Source: Candidatus Zixiibacteriota bacterium
GTDB lineage: Bacteria > Zixibacteria > MSB-5A5 > GN15 > JACZUZ01
Length of the DNA: 64,000 nucleotides
Reading direction: 5' to 3'
Assembly (NCBI GenBank): GCA_024280835.1
Contig: JAJRPJ010000006.1
Location: 62,001-126,000 of the forward strand
Both the position numbers and the translations under genes were made by a program. Under the pieces are notes generated by a model. The model searched no databases. It had not been told where the DNA came from and saw only the letters and a list, made by a program, of their open reading frames with translations. Position 1 is the first letter of the stretch; every line of letters begins with the position of its first letter. This document shows, in pieces, positions 9,107 through 17,116 of this stretch.

Positions 9107-10243
9107 GTGACAGATACATTAGCTGAAAAAACCGAAAACCAGAGTGGTTCGCCTGCATCGAGCGAGACTCTTTCTGTTCGTGATATTTGTAAGTCATTTG
9201 ATGAGCACCAGGCTTTGGTTAATGTTTCTTTTGAGTTGCAACCAGGTGAGATGTTGGTGGCTCTTGGTCCGTCTGGTTGTGGTAAGACTACTTTATTGCG
9301 GATTGTTGCCGGACTTGAGAGCGCTGATCATGGGGAGTTATGGTTAGGGTCACGTAGGATTGATACACTAGCTCCTAAAGATAGAGACTTGTCTTTGGTC
9401 TTTCAGAACTACGCTCTTTATCCGCATATGACAGTTGCGCAGAATCTTGCGTTTCCGCTTAAGGTCAAGAAAGTTTCCAAAGACGAGCAGTTGATTAAAG
9501 TCAATAAGATTGCCGAGATGTTGCGGCTTGAAGATCAATTGCAAAAACGCCCAGCACAATTATCAGGTGGACAAAGACAGCGTGTGGTTCTTGGTCGGGC
9601 GATTATTCGTCAGCCTAAATTGTTTTTGCTGGATGAGCCCCTTTCTAATTTGGATACAGAATTACGGGCGCATATGCGTCGCGAGATAGTGAGTTTGCAG
9701 AAGTCGTTGCATACACCAGCGATTTATGTGACACACGATCAAACCGAAGCGCTGACTATGGCTGATAAAATTCTTGTACTCAAGAACGGTCATATGCGAC
9801 AACTTGGAACGCCAGATGAAATCTATAACAAACCTGCAGATACATTTGTGGCGGGTTTTGTTGGCGCTCCGAAAATGAATTTCATTACCTGTACATATGA
9901 AACTGGTACTATTGGACGGAACTCTGTTGCGCCGCTGGGTGTGACATTTGAATCGCTTTATCCAAAGGGCCGAGGCGCTGTATTACGCTCAGGTGAGTCA
10001 TTTGTGATGGGTATTCGCCCAGAGGGAATTATTGTCGGGCCGCTGGGTGAGTTTAAAGGGCGTATTCAGGAAGTTGAGTTTTTGGGTGATAGGCGTGTGG
10101 CAACGATGAGTTTTGCTGGGAGCGAGATTACTTTCTATACAGAGTCTAAGTCATTTAGGGCGGGCGATGACATCAAGTTTAATCTCAAGAAGGACAGTTT
10201 GCATTTCTTTGATTTACAGAGTGGGAAACGACTTGGAGTGTGA
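9107..10243 (+). CDS. ABC transporter ATP-binding protein, MalK/UgpC/MsmK type
   Basis: A 378-residue ATPase with Walker A GPSGCGKTT (54-62), Q-loop VFQNYALYPHMTV, signature LSGGQRQRV (152-160), Walker B LFLLDEPLSNLD and switch His in THDQTEA (about H210). Residues from about 240 to the end fit the OB/TOBE regulatory domain of carbohydrate importers of the CUT1 class. The start is GTG 9107. No permease or binding-protein gene is near, so it may serve permeases encoded elsewhere, as MsmK does in streptococci; substrate cannot be told. It is followed with a near-overlap by a secreted-protein gene, which suggests co-transcription. Confidence 0.9.
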   Translation: MTDTLAEKTENQSGSPASSETLSVRDICKSFDEHQALVNVSFELQPGEMLVALGPSGCGKTTLLRIVAGLESADHGELWLGSRRIDTLAPKDRDLSLVFQNYALYPHMTVAQNLAFPLKVKKVSKDEQLIKVNKIAEMLRLEDQLQKRPAQLSGGQRQRVVLGRAIIRQPKLFLLDEPLSNLDTELRAHMRREIVSLQKSLHTPAIYVTHDQTEALTMADKILVLKNGHMRQLGTPDEIYNKPADTFVAGFVGAPKMNFITCTYETGTIGRNSVAPLGVTFESLYPKGRGAVLRSGESFVMGIRPEGIIVGPLGEFKGRIQEVEFLGDRRVATMSFAGSEITFYTESKSFRAGDDIKFNLKKDSLHFFDLQSGKRLGV

Positions 10244-10245
10244 AA

Positions 10246-10911
10246 ATGTTTAGAACACTATTAATACTAATTGTAACTCATATGTTTCTCGCTCCGAACG
10301 TAATCGCCCAAGAACAAGAAACTCTTGACGGATATACTTTACCAGGTGTCTCAAGTAATTTTTACTATGATTACTCAAAGAACACAAAATTATTTGGAAT
10401 GGATGGTGGTATGATTGCCGATTATAACGATGGATATATTGAGTTCAGCGCATCGATAAGTTTCTTGAGATTTGTCCGAATAGACGGTCATACAATTTAC
10501 TCGTTGGGTCTTCCAGTAACTCTTGGATTATGGGAGATAGGCAAGCTAGCAGACAATATATTTCTTGGCAAAGACAGTACCCTGTCTTCTCTTAGTCAAC
10601 AAGAAAGAGTTGGACCTTTCCTAATGCTATTTTTGTTACCTAACAGTGTCTTTCGGTTTCGGGTAACCAATAGTATCAGACCAACCTTATCATTTAGTAC
10701 AGAATACTTGTTGTATTCAAATGGAGGTAGCTCTAAAGGAGTTTTGTTTACACCTCGATTAGGACTAACAATATACAAACGTGAAGGCAACGCCGGGAGA
10801 TATGGTTGGGAAATACATGTGGGTAGGAGTATGTTCTGGAGTTTCGATAACAAAAACAGAGCGACTGAATTTATTGTTGGTATTACAATGTTTGGTTATC
10901 CGATTGACTAA
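10246..10911 (+). CDS. Secreted protein of unknown function
   Basis: About 221 residues with a signal peptide (MFRTLLILIVTHMFLAPNVIAQ, cleavage near AQ-E). I recognise no family. The mature part is rich in aromatic residues and alternating polar/hydrophobic stretches (GRYGWEIHVGRSMFW, TEFIVGITMFGYPI), which would suit a small outer-membrane barrel or a periplasmic beta protein. ATG 10246 is chosen because GGAG at 10235-10238 lies seven bases upstream; the GTG at 10240 would be too close to it. The gene begins two bases after the ABC ATPase stop, so translation is likely coupled. Its base composition looks more A+T-rich than its neighbours. Confidence 0.75.
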   Translation: MFRTLLILIVTHMFLAPNVIAQEQETLDGYTLPGVSSNFYYDYSKNTKLFGMDGGMIADYNDGYIEFSASISFLRFVRIDGHTIYSLGLPVTLGLWEIGKLADNIFLGKDSTLSSLSQQERVGPFLMLFLLPNSVFRFRVTNSIRPTLSFSTEYLLYSNGGSSKGVLFTPRLGLTIYKREGNAGRYGWEIHVGRSMFWSFDNKNRATEFIVGITMFGYPID

Positions 10912-10935
10912 AATGTGTGGGTTGCGAGAGTTGCA

Positions 10936-11766
10936 CTATGTTTGGCACGATTCACAATAATGCGCGGAGCGTTGGGCGATTGTGGCTCTGGTGATTGGGG
11001 TTCCGCAGTTATGGCAGGGTTGGCCTTCACGCCCGTAGACTTTTAAGTAAGATTGAAAACTTCCTGGTTTTCCATTGACTCCCGAATAGCTATCGAAAGT
11101 TGTACCTGCTCGTGAGATGGCTTGTTTTAGTATTTTGCGAATCACCTTATGCAAAGTTAGCAGTGACTTTTCGCTGACATCTACGCACCGTACATAGGGA
11201 TGTATACCTGCGGCGAAGAGCGCTTCGTCGGCGTAGATATTTCCAAGTCCTGCGAGTATGTGTTGATCTAGTAGCGCAGGTTTGATGATGCGCTTGCGGT
11301 CGGTGAAAAGTGCGACAAAGTCGCGGGCCTTAATAGTTAGTGGCTCGGGACCTAGCGCTGTGATTTCTGGTAGAGACGATAACTCGTCAGTATGAACCAG
11401 TCGCAGGTAGCCGAACTTACGCACATCACGAAAGACTATAGTACACTTCTTATCATTCTTTCTACCAGTGAAAACAAAACGTGCGTGGTCGTGTTTGTCG
11501 AGTGTGTCACTTTCTGAGTGCTCGATAAACTGGCCTGTCATGCGCAGGTGACACCAGAGAGTTAGGTTTTCTGAGAGGTGGATAAAGAGATGTTTGCCGC
11601 GTCTGTCTATTGCAGTGACAGTTTTGCCTTTGACTCTACTGGAGAAGTTTCGAGGATTTTCGGCTTTGTGTTTGGCGCCAAGTAATTTAGCGCTGAGAAT
11701 TTGTTGGCCGAGGATTAGTTCGCGCAACCCACGCGCTACAGTTTCTACTTCTGGAAGTTCAGGCAA
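10936..11766 (-). CDS. mutM: Formamidopyrimidine-DNA glycosylase (Fpg/MutM)
   Basis: This base-excision repair enzyme removes 8-oxoguanine and formamidopyrimidines and nicks the backbone. The 276 residues start with PELPEVETVARGL after the initiator Met, which gives the catalytic Pro and Glu; RRGKHLF supplies the beta-hairpin Lys; the C-terminal zinc finger CHNC-x16-CESC is intact. The start codon is TTG at 11766-11764, supported by a perfect AGGAGGT ribosome-binding site seven bases upstream and by the need for Pro as residue 2. It is the last gene of a minus-strand group, 33 bases after the IscU-like gene. Confidence 0.97.
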   Translation of the reverse strand: MPELPEVETVARGLRELILGQQILSAKLLGAKHKAENPRNFSSRVKGKTVTAIDRRGKHLFIHLSENLTLWCHLRMTGQFIEHSESDTLDKHDHARFVFTGRKNDKKCTIVFRDVRKFGYLRLVHTDELSSLPEITALGPEPLTIKARDFVALFTDRKRIIKPALLDQHILAGLGNIYADEALFAAGIHPYVRCVDVSEKSLLTLHKVIRKILKQAISRAGTTFDSYSGVNGKPGSFQSYLKVYGREGQPCHNCGTPITRATIAQRSAHYCESCQT

Positions 11767-11799
11767 AGCGGCTACCTCCTTTCAGCTCAAGACTATTAC

Positions 11800-12180
11800 T
11801 CATTTGGCATGATACTTATCGAGAGCGATTTGTAGCGCTTCGGGGGCAAGTTTTGCGCAAGGATGTTTGTGTTCAGGTAAGCCGCCGAGTGTTTTGATTA
11901 TATCTTCGGGTGTGATGCTGGATGCTTCGCTGATAGTTTTGCCCATGAACATTTCTGTGGCGATTGATGAAGTCGCTATAGCGGCGCCACATCCGAAAGT
12001 TAGAAATTTGACATCAGTGATGGTGTCACCTTCAATTTTCAATCCCAGCAGGATAGCGTCACCACAGTGCGGGTTGCGAGTTTCGGCGGTGACATCTGCG
12101 TTTTCGACTTCACCTGCGTTACGTGGATTTTGAAAATGATCCATGACTGTGCTGTTATATGAAAAATCTTCAATGGGCAT
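11800..12180 (-). CDS. IscU/NifU-type iron-sulfur cluster scaffold protein
   Basis: A 126-residue scaffold on which Fe-S clusters are built before transfer. All three ligand cysteines are present: NPHCGD, FGCGAAIATSS and HKHPCAKLA. Length matches IscU or the N-terminal domain of NifU. The ribosome-binding site AGGAGA precedes ATG 12180 by nine bases, and the gene overlaps the end of birA by 11 bases, so the two are translationally coupled. No cysteine desulfurase gene is in the window, so whether it belongs to an ISC-, NIF- or SUF-like system cannot be told; the HKHPC form and the short length leave NifU-like as an equal possibility. Confidence 0.92.
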   Translation of the reverse strand: MPIEDFSYNSTVMDHFQNPRNAGEVENADVTAETRNPHCGDAILLGLKIEGDTITDVKFLTFGCGAAIATSSIATEMFMGKTISEASSITPEDIIKTLGGLPEHKHPCAKLAPEALQIALDKYHAK

Positions 12181-13174
12181 TTTTGTATGTCTCCTGTAAG
12201 GTTACTTCGCCGGACAGGAGAGCTTGTGTTCCACTGTCCGTTTTGACAACCAACCGTCCGCTGTCATCAATGTCAAGCGCTCGTCCATAGATTGGTTTGT
12301 ATCCGCGAGCGCCGAGTATCATAACGTCATGGCCGATGAGTGATGAGTGTTTGAGAACACGTTTGCGAAGAGCTGGAAATCCGTCATTCAAGTATTGCAA
12401 GTAACGGCGTTCAAAAGCTTCAAGGAAGCGTTGGACCATCGCGATGCGGTCAACTTTTTTTCCGCGGGCGATGCGCAAGGAGGAGGCTTTCTTGCGGAGT
12501 GCTTGTGGAAAGTGTTCACGGGTATGGTTGAGGTTCATGCCGACACTGACAAGAATATGGGCGATGCGATCACGGTCGGTGGTCAACTCTGTGAGGATTC
12601 CTGCGACTTTGCGTCCACGGATAGTGACATCATTGGGCCATTTAACTTGCGCGGAAATTCCAGTTACTCTTTTGATGGCTTCGACATAGGCCAAGGCGGT
12701 GACAATTGAAAGTATTGGCGCATCCGCGGGGTTCAGTTTAGGGCGAGCGATTAAAGTCAGGTAAGCGCCGACTCCTTCGGGGCTATGCCATTGGCGACCG
12801 AGACGACCACGGCCTTGCGATTGTTTTTCAGCGATAACAACTGTTCCTTCGGGGGCGCCATCGTTGGCGAGTTTGTTAGCTATAGAGATTGTGGATTTTA
12901 CTGAACGGTAAGCATGAATCTCGGAGCCAAATGATTTGGCTCTCAAGCCGTAGGAAATCTCGGTGTCCAGCAAAGAATCTGGCGCAGAACGAAACTGACA
13001 CCAGCCTACGCCAGTGCGAAACTGATAGCCCCAATCCAGAGCGACTTCAAGCGCTCCAGCGATGTTTGATTCGTCGGTGTTAAGTTTTTCAGCTAGGCGT
13101 AAGAAAGTAAAGCGCCGCGAAGGAGTTCGGCGGATGAGAGTGACTATTTGCTCTGCGAGAGTGGACGGGTCCAT
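12170..13174 (-). CDS. birA: Biotin--[acetyl-CoA-carboxylase] ligase (BirA)
   Basis: The enzyme makes biotinyl-AMP and attaches biotin to carrier proteins such as AccB. The 334 residues have an N-terminal winged-helix region (about 1-70, IVTLIRRTPSRRFTFLRLAE) which in bifunctional BirA binds the biotin operator. The catalytic domain carries EKQSQGRGRLGRQWHSPEGV and QVKWPNDVTIRGRKVAGIL. The C-terminal SH3-like domain (GRALDIDDSGRLVVKTDSG) is present. Since the helix-turn-helix is retained it may also be a repressor. The gene is upstream of the IscU-like gene and overlaps it, and about 45 bases downstream of nadC. Confidence 0.95.
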   Translation of the reverse strand: MDPSTLAEQIVTLIRRTPSRRFTFLRLAEKLNTDESNIAGALEVALDWGYQFRTGVGWCQFRSAPDSLLDTEISYGLRAKSFGSEIHAYRSVKSTISIANKLANDGAPEGTVVIAEKQSQGRGRLGRQWHSPEGVGAYLTLIARPKLNPADAPILSIVTALAYVEAIKRVTGISAQVKWPNDVTIRGRKVAGILTELTTDRDRIAHILVSVGMNLNHTREHFPQALRKKASSLRIARGKKVDRIAMVQRFLEAFERRYLQYLNDGFPALRKRVLKHSSLIGHDVMILGARGYKPIYGRALDIDDSGRLVVKTDSGTQALLSGEVTLQETYKNAH

Positions 13175-13218
13175 TGTGATGTTCGCTTCGAATAGTGAAA
13201 TACTTGTTGCAACAAAAT

Positions 13219-14127
13219 TTAGGTAATAAGTAATGAGAGGTCGGCGCTTTTTGCTGAATGTGTCAGAGCTCCGATTGAAATATAGTCAACACCAGTTTCG
13301 GCATAATTTGCGACAGTCTCCAGAGTTATGTTGCCGCTGGCTTCTAGTTTAGTTTCAGGAGACAGAGAACGCGCGATTGTCACTAGGTTGAGTAATTCTT
13401 CTGGGGATTGATTGTCCAAGAGTACGCGGTCAATATTTTCTCCTAGCGCCGATTCTAGTTCGGTTGAATTTTGGATTTCAACTTCAATGGCAATATTTGA
13501 TTTGTTTGAATCTTTCAGATACTTACGGACATTTTCGATAGCCTGCGTTATTGAGCCAGCGGCGCGGATGTGGTTTTCTTTGATGAGAACCATGTCATAC
13601 AACCCAATGCGGTGATTTGCGCCACCGCCACAATTGACGGCGTATTTTTCGAGGGCGCGCCAGCCAGGTGTTGTCTTGCGTGTATCCAGTATTCGGCATT
13701 TTGTGTGTGCAACTTTGGCAACATAGTGCGCGGTTAACGAAGCTATGCCGCTAAGCCGGCCGATGTAGTTCAGAGCTGTACGCTCTGCTTGAAGGATACT
13801 TCCTGCAGGTCCAGAGATTTCAGCGAGGACATCGCCTGATTTGTAGCTTGTTCCGTCTGCGGTTGCAAAATTACAGGTAATTTCTGTGGATTCTCTTATG
13901 GCAACTGTTTCAAAGACGAGTTTGAAAATTTCACATCCAGATAGAGTTCCTAAGGATTTGGCCACTAACTTGGCCTTAACAGCGTTTCGACGTTGCACAT
14001 CGCTGAGGGCGCCGTTGGTTGTTAGATCGCATTCGCCAATGTTCTTGTCGCCGATATCCTCACCTAGCGCCTGATCAATGAGCGACTGCAATTGGTTCTC
14101 TGGGATATATGAATGTAGTTTTCGCAT
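13219..14127 (-). CDS. nadC: Nicotinate-nucleotide diphosphorylase (quinolinate phosphoribosyltransferase)
   Basis: It converts quinolinate and PRPP to nicotinate mononucleotide in de novo NAD synthesis. The 302 residues contain the family hallmarks RTALNYIGRLSGIA, DTRKTTPGWRALEKYAV, CGGGANHRIGLYDMVLIKEN, and the C-terminal barrel motif LEASGNITLETVANYAETGVDYISIGALTHS. Length is slightly above the usual 280-290. First gene of the minus-strand group nadC-birA-iscU-like-mutM. No nadA or nadB is in the window. Confidence 0.97.
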   Translation of the reverse strand: MRKLHSYIPENQLQSLIDQALGEDIGDKNIGECDLTTNGALSDVQRRNAVKAKLVAKSLGTLSGCEIFKLVFETVAIRESTEITCNFATADGTSYKSGDVLAEISGPAGSILQAERTALNYIGRLSGIASLTAHYVAKVAHTKCRILDTRKTTPGWRALEKYAVNCGGGANHRIGLYDMVLIKENHIRAAGSITQAIENVRKYLKDSNKSNIAIEVEIQNSTELESALGENIDRVLLDNQSPEELLNLVTIARSLSPETKLEASGNITLETVANYAETGVDYISIGALTHSAKSADLSLLIT

Positions 14128-14287
14128 CGTTTGACTTGAGTGTGTAATGACCTGGTTTTAACGCCGCGCTCAGGGCAGCTTGATTTTCTCCACACGGGAG
14201 TCACTGGCTTTGAGTATAGAGCATATTTTTCTCCAGTCAATGCTCTTGGCTGTTGATATTGGTCTGCATTGGCCGATATAGAGTTAT

Positions 14288-14809
14288 ATGATATTCGATT
14301 CGAGAAAAAATGAGACGAAGACTGTTGGTTCGGTTGGCAATGAAGATGGGTTTGACGGACCGATTCAGCGGCAAAGGGCTATTTGGAGTAAGCGGATTCT
14401 AAAGCTCTGGCTGAGTTTGTATCTTACATTTTGGGGGTTCCTAACGATTGCCTTGACCGCCGAGAATGATCCTTTGGGTACTGCCATGCTGGCTCTGGTT
14501 TTGGCTTTTGTGGGATCATTTGCTGTAACTTTGTTGTTCATAATTCCGCATATGACTCTTTCGAGATTCCACAAAAAACAGGTTACGCCCGATGAAATTC
14601 TCTTGGCGGCGGCGTTTGGTATGGGAACACTATTCGTTATTCCCGCTTGTTTGTATTTTGAGTTGGGTTCGAGCGTGATGCTAGCTTCTACTTTGGCGCT
14701 TTTTCAGGGATTGATTTTGATGTCACGCTATAGCTCTTTTAAGGAGCAACTAACAGGTGGCGTTACTCCACAGATATTTCCAAATGTCGACCCAAGTCCT
14801 TCTACTTAG
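14288..14809 (+). CDS. Membrane protein of unknown function, four predicted segments
   Basis: A 173-residue protein with a polar N-terminal tail of about 30 residues and roughly four hydrophobic segments (LWLSLYLTFWGFLTIAL, AMLALVLAFVGSFAVTLLF, EILLAAAFGMGTLFVIPA, SSVMLASTLALFQGLILM). No family is recognised. It is divergent from nadC, with a 160-base intergenic region, and faces the structured region that begins near 14832. The ribosome-binding site is weak. Confidence 0.72.
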   Translation: MIFDSRKNETKTVGSVGNEDGFDGPIQRQRAIWSKRILKLWLSLYLTFWGFLTIALTAENDPLGTAMLALVLAFVGSFAVTLLFIIPHMTLSRFHKKQVTPDEILLAAAFGMGTLFVIPACLYFELGSSVMLASTLALFQGLILMSRYSSFKEQLTGGVTPQIFPNVDPSPST

Positions 14810-14831
14810 GCGCTAGAGTTCCACTGACTTG

Positions 14832-15006
14832 ATTTCACAAAAAAAGCGGACCCGAGGGCTTGTTGATAAAGTCCCTGTTGTGTGAGGTCTTGATTTTCGC
14901 CTGTTTTGATATTGAAACAGTGAAAATTGTGACCTTACACTTTTCATAGAGACAGCGTCGGGTCACACAACAGCAAGAAGCGCTGTTGCAAGACCCAACG
15001 CAACAG
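14832..15006. other. Structured intergenic element with nested and alternative stems (possible ncRNA)
   Basis: The 370-base gap 14810-15179 is dense in inverted repeats. Stem A is an 11-bp perfect pair, CTGTTGTGTGA (14875-14885) with TCACACAACAG (14963-14973). Inside it 14886-14934 folds as GGTC/GACC, GATTTTC/GAAAATT and CTGTTT/AAACAG stacked into a 17-bp hairpin with an 8-base loop. Stem B pairs 14968-14974 with 14982-14988; stem C pairs 14983-14989 with 15000-15006. B excludes both A and C. A second copy of the sequence around the terminator at 15036-15050 lies at 14838-14853 but lacks the 5' arm of the hairpin. No open reading frame with a ribosome-binding site crosses it. Confidence 0.55.
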
Positions 15007-15035
15007 GATATAGGTTTCTGTATATTTGATTCCAC

Positions 15036-15064
15036 AAAAAAAGCGGACTCGGGTTTGGTCCGCT
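15036..15064 (-). terminator. Rho-independent terminator, minus strand
   Basis: AGCGGAC (15042-15048) pairs perfectly with GTCCGCT (15058-15064) around a 9-base loop; on the minus strand the hairpin is followed by seven U (15042-15036). It fits the 3' end of the minus-strand gene at 15180-15515. A degenerate direct repeat of the same block lies about 195 bases further on. Confidence 0.8.
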
Positions 15065-15179
15065 GTGATGATTATATCAAAAGCTAATAAAATCAAACTT
15101 GTTACTACTGTTCTGTTATTGCTGCCGTTCAGCAAGACTTGCTGAGTTCACGCTGAGAGTCAGCGAGCATATCTAGTCG

Positions 15180-15515
15180 TCACTCACGGCGGCGCATGAA
15201 CCACCAAAACACAATTGCAAATACCCAAACTGGGACCACTATGGTGGCCACTGAAATTGCATTTTTATCGAGCAGTCCATTTGGTGTTGGAATTAGCCCA
15301 AGGCGAAATTCATCGCGCTTGATGGTTTCGGTGACTTTATCGTCTTCGTAGAAACCTGTTCCCGCTAAAGGATCATCAGGGTCTAGCTTGCGCTCGACTT
15401 GTTCGACGACTTGAAACTTTGTGTATGAATCGCCACCAGTTGCTTGCCAAGTGATTAGCGTCGCGATTGTGAGTATAGTAGCGATTGCGAATACTATTTT
15501 GGGCAGTTTTGTCAT
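15180..15515 (-). CDS. Small two-TM protein of unknown function
   Basis: A 111-residue protein with an N-terminal hydrophobic segment (about 7-25, VFAIATILTIATLITWQA), a polar, acidic middle of about 60 residues (KLDPDDPLAGTGFYEDDKV) and a C-terminal membrane segment (about 88-107, ATIVVPVWVFAIVFWWFM) ending in RRRE. The topology suggests the middle faces the periplasm. No family recognised. It reads toward the terminator at 15036-15064. ATG 15515 is the only sensible start. Confidence 0.7.
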   Translation of the reverse strand: MTKLPKIVFAIATILTIATLITWQATGGDSYTKFQVVEQVERKLDPDDPLAGTGFYEDDKVTETIKRDEFRLGLIPTPNGLLDKNAISVATIVVPVWVFAIVFWWFMRRRE

Positions 15516-15714
15516 GTCGTTAGTTCCAGTTGATACTATCTTTTTGCTGACATTTTGTTCTTACAATTAATCTTACTAATAAAGTTCTACTAATAAACTA
15601 TGTGACTTTGAGCGCCGAGGCAAGGCTACTTCCCATCCTTAATGTTTGGATTGGATGGGGAGTAGTCCTGCTTTGAGCTATTATATTACTCGGCGTATTG
15701 CTATTTCTCTTCTA

Positions 15715-16515
15715 TCAACCGCCACATGGATTGCAAGGGTTGCAAGGGTTACATGGGTTCATGGCTTTCTTACCACCACAAGGGTTACAGGGGTTGCATG
15801 GATTACATGGATTGCCTCCGCCACCAGATTTATCTGAGCCGAAGAAACTAACCGCGATTGTCACTGATTCGCCAACTTTGGCGCCAATGATTTTGCCGAA
15901 CTTCTCTGATGGGACACTGAAGTCTTTCAGGGCTACATCAAAATTGACACGACCAACAAGCAAATTACCAGGGGCTTGCATTTTTGTCATTCCAGATTCC
16001 TTGAGGAAAGTGAAACGCCCTGGGATTTCCATCGACTTTGTTTTTCCGTGCAATGAAAATGAGCCAACAACAGTTGCTTCAAAGGTCATTGAGCCTTTTT
16101 TCTTGCTGACTTCTTTCATATTCTTAAGCTTTTTGATTTCGAAGACGATGTTTGGATGGTTCTTTGCATCGAGCCATTCTGCGCTCTTTAGATGTTTGTC
16201 GCGCATCGGGATACCAGTCTTCAAGCTGGCGACTGGAATCATCAATTTGCCTGAGCCGCCAGCTTTGGGGTTGCAGGGGTTAAACATGATGTAACCAGAA
16301 AGTTCTGTTGAAACTCCGACAATTCTTTCCAGTGGAGCGTCACTGGTGAATGAGGCGGAGTTCTTGGCGCCAGAAATTACAAATTTGTGGCCTTTCATCA
16401 TGCAGGGATTGCAAGGGTTGCATGGATTACCCTTCGCAGATGCGAGGGAGCTTAGCGCCATCGTTGACACTAAGGCCAGCGCCAATGCGGTTGCTAGGGT
16501 GCGTAAATGTCTCAT
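15715..16515 (-). CDS. YceI-like protein with Asn-Pro-Cys repeat tracts
   Basis: A 266-residue exported protein. Residues 1-27 are a signal peptide ([15 protein letters not shown]-type, cleavage near ASA-K). Residues about 43-225 match the YceI lipocalin-like fold: [26 protein letters not shown]-like [12 protein letters not shown], and the C-terminal VTIAVSFFG. Added to this are NPC triplets: three at 30-38, one at 79-81 followed by NPK, four at 235-246 and four at 253-264, ending CGG. All 12 cysteines of the protein are in these triplets. YceI proteins bind isoprenoid lipids in the periplasm; the NPC tracts look like a metal- or thiol-handling addition, but that is inference. At DNA level the tracts are imperfect 9-base repeats. 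A purine-rich AGGAAA lies upstream of ATG 16515. Confidence 0.85.
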   Translation of the reverse strand: MRHLRTLATALALALVSTMALSSLASAKGNPCNPCNPCMMKGHKFVISGAKNSASFTSDAPLERIVGVSTELSGYIMFNPCNPKAGGSGKLMIPVASLKTGIPMRDKHLKSAEWLDAKNHPNIVFEIKKLKNMKEVSKKKGSMTFEATVVGSFSLHGKTKSMEIPGRFTFLKESGMTKMQAPGNLLVGRVNFDVALKDFSVPSEKFGKIIGAKVGESVTIAVSFFGSDKSGGGGNPCNPCNPCNPCGGKKAMNPCNPCNPCNPCGG

Positions 16516-16796
16516 TGTCTCAATTTCCTTTCAAGAAATCGTTGAGGGTGTATTGTGTTTTACGTTTCTAAATTATTTCCGTTACTATTGATATTATGAT
16601 ATTGCAAAAACTCAGATAACCATATAGCCCTTATTCTGCAGACCTTGTATGAGAAACACGAATGGGGTTTTAATGTTCCTGATATATTTTTGGATATGAA
16701 ATGCTCAATCTCTTTCACTTCTAATCTACTTCGTGGTGTCCACGCGGTAGCCTCTTGAGAATACTCGACATATCCAAAGAGTTTTCTGGAGGTAAT

Positions 16797-17000
16797 ATGT
16801 ATCAGGCCATTGGACAAATACAAGCATTAAGAGAGCAAATCAGCCTAGCGGAGTCCATGTTAAGAAGTTGTCGTACATCGGATTACGGTTGTACGATTGT
16901 AGGTCTCAAGGGAGAGGGTTTTGTGTTTGCTCAGAGTATTGTTTGTAATCTACAGAATGGGCGCTGGGCTATTTATTGTCGTATAATGTGCTTTGGTTGA
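16797..17000 (+). CDS. Putative small protein, 67 residues, unknown
   Basis: ATG 16797 follows GGAGGT at 16789-16793 closely, one of the strongest ribosome-binding sites in the window. The product starts with an amphipathic helix (MYQAIGQIQALREQISLAES) and has a glycine-containing middle (GCTIVGLKGEGFVF) and five cysteines, the last in IMCFG at the end. I know no family. The reading frame also extends upstream to 16755 but without a ribosome-binding site. It lies alone between the YceI-like gene (divergent) and yajQ. Coding potential is plausible rather than proven. Confidence 0.45.
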   Translation: MYQAIGQIQALREQISLAESMLRSCRTSDYGCTIVGLKGEGFVFAQSIVCNLQNGRWAIYCRIMCFG

Positions 17001-17116
17001 GGGGCTTTGATCAATTGAGATCGGAGTACAATCAAATTGGATACTATTTCTAGGCAAGCACGATTCGGCCTAGATTACTATACTTGAAAGTTAGCGCGAC
17101 TAAATAGGGAGGGTTT

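Noticed and set aside
14875-15006. Structured element considered as 6S RNA, SRP RNA or tmRNA
   Set aside because: It lacks the SRP GGAAGCAGC-like core and the tmRNA tRNA-like end, and the bulge layout does not clearly match 6S.
14835-15135. Minus-strand ORFs across the structured intergenic element
   Set aside because: No ribosome-binding sites; their sequences follow the inverted repeats; one would cross the terminator.
15698-16294. Plus-strand 198-codon frame
   Set aside because: Exactly opposite the YceI-like gene; its GLQGLHG-like repeats are only the complement of the NPC tracts.
15715-16431. 9-base repeats considered as a CRISPR-like or minisatellite array
   Set aside because: They are in frame, code for NPC triplets, and have no unique spacers.
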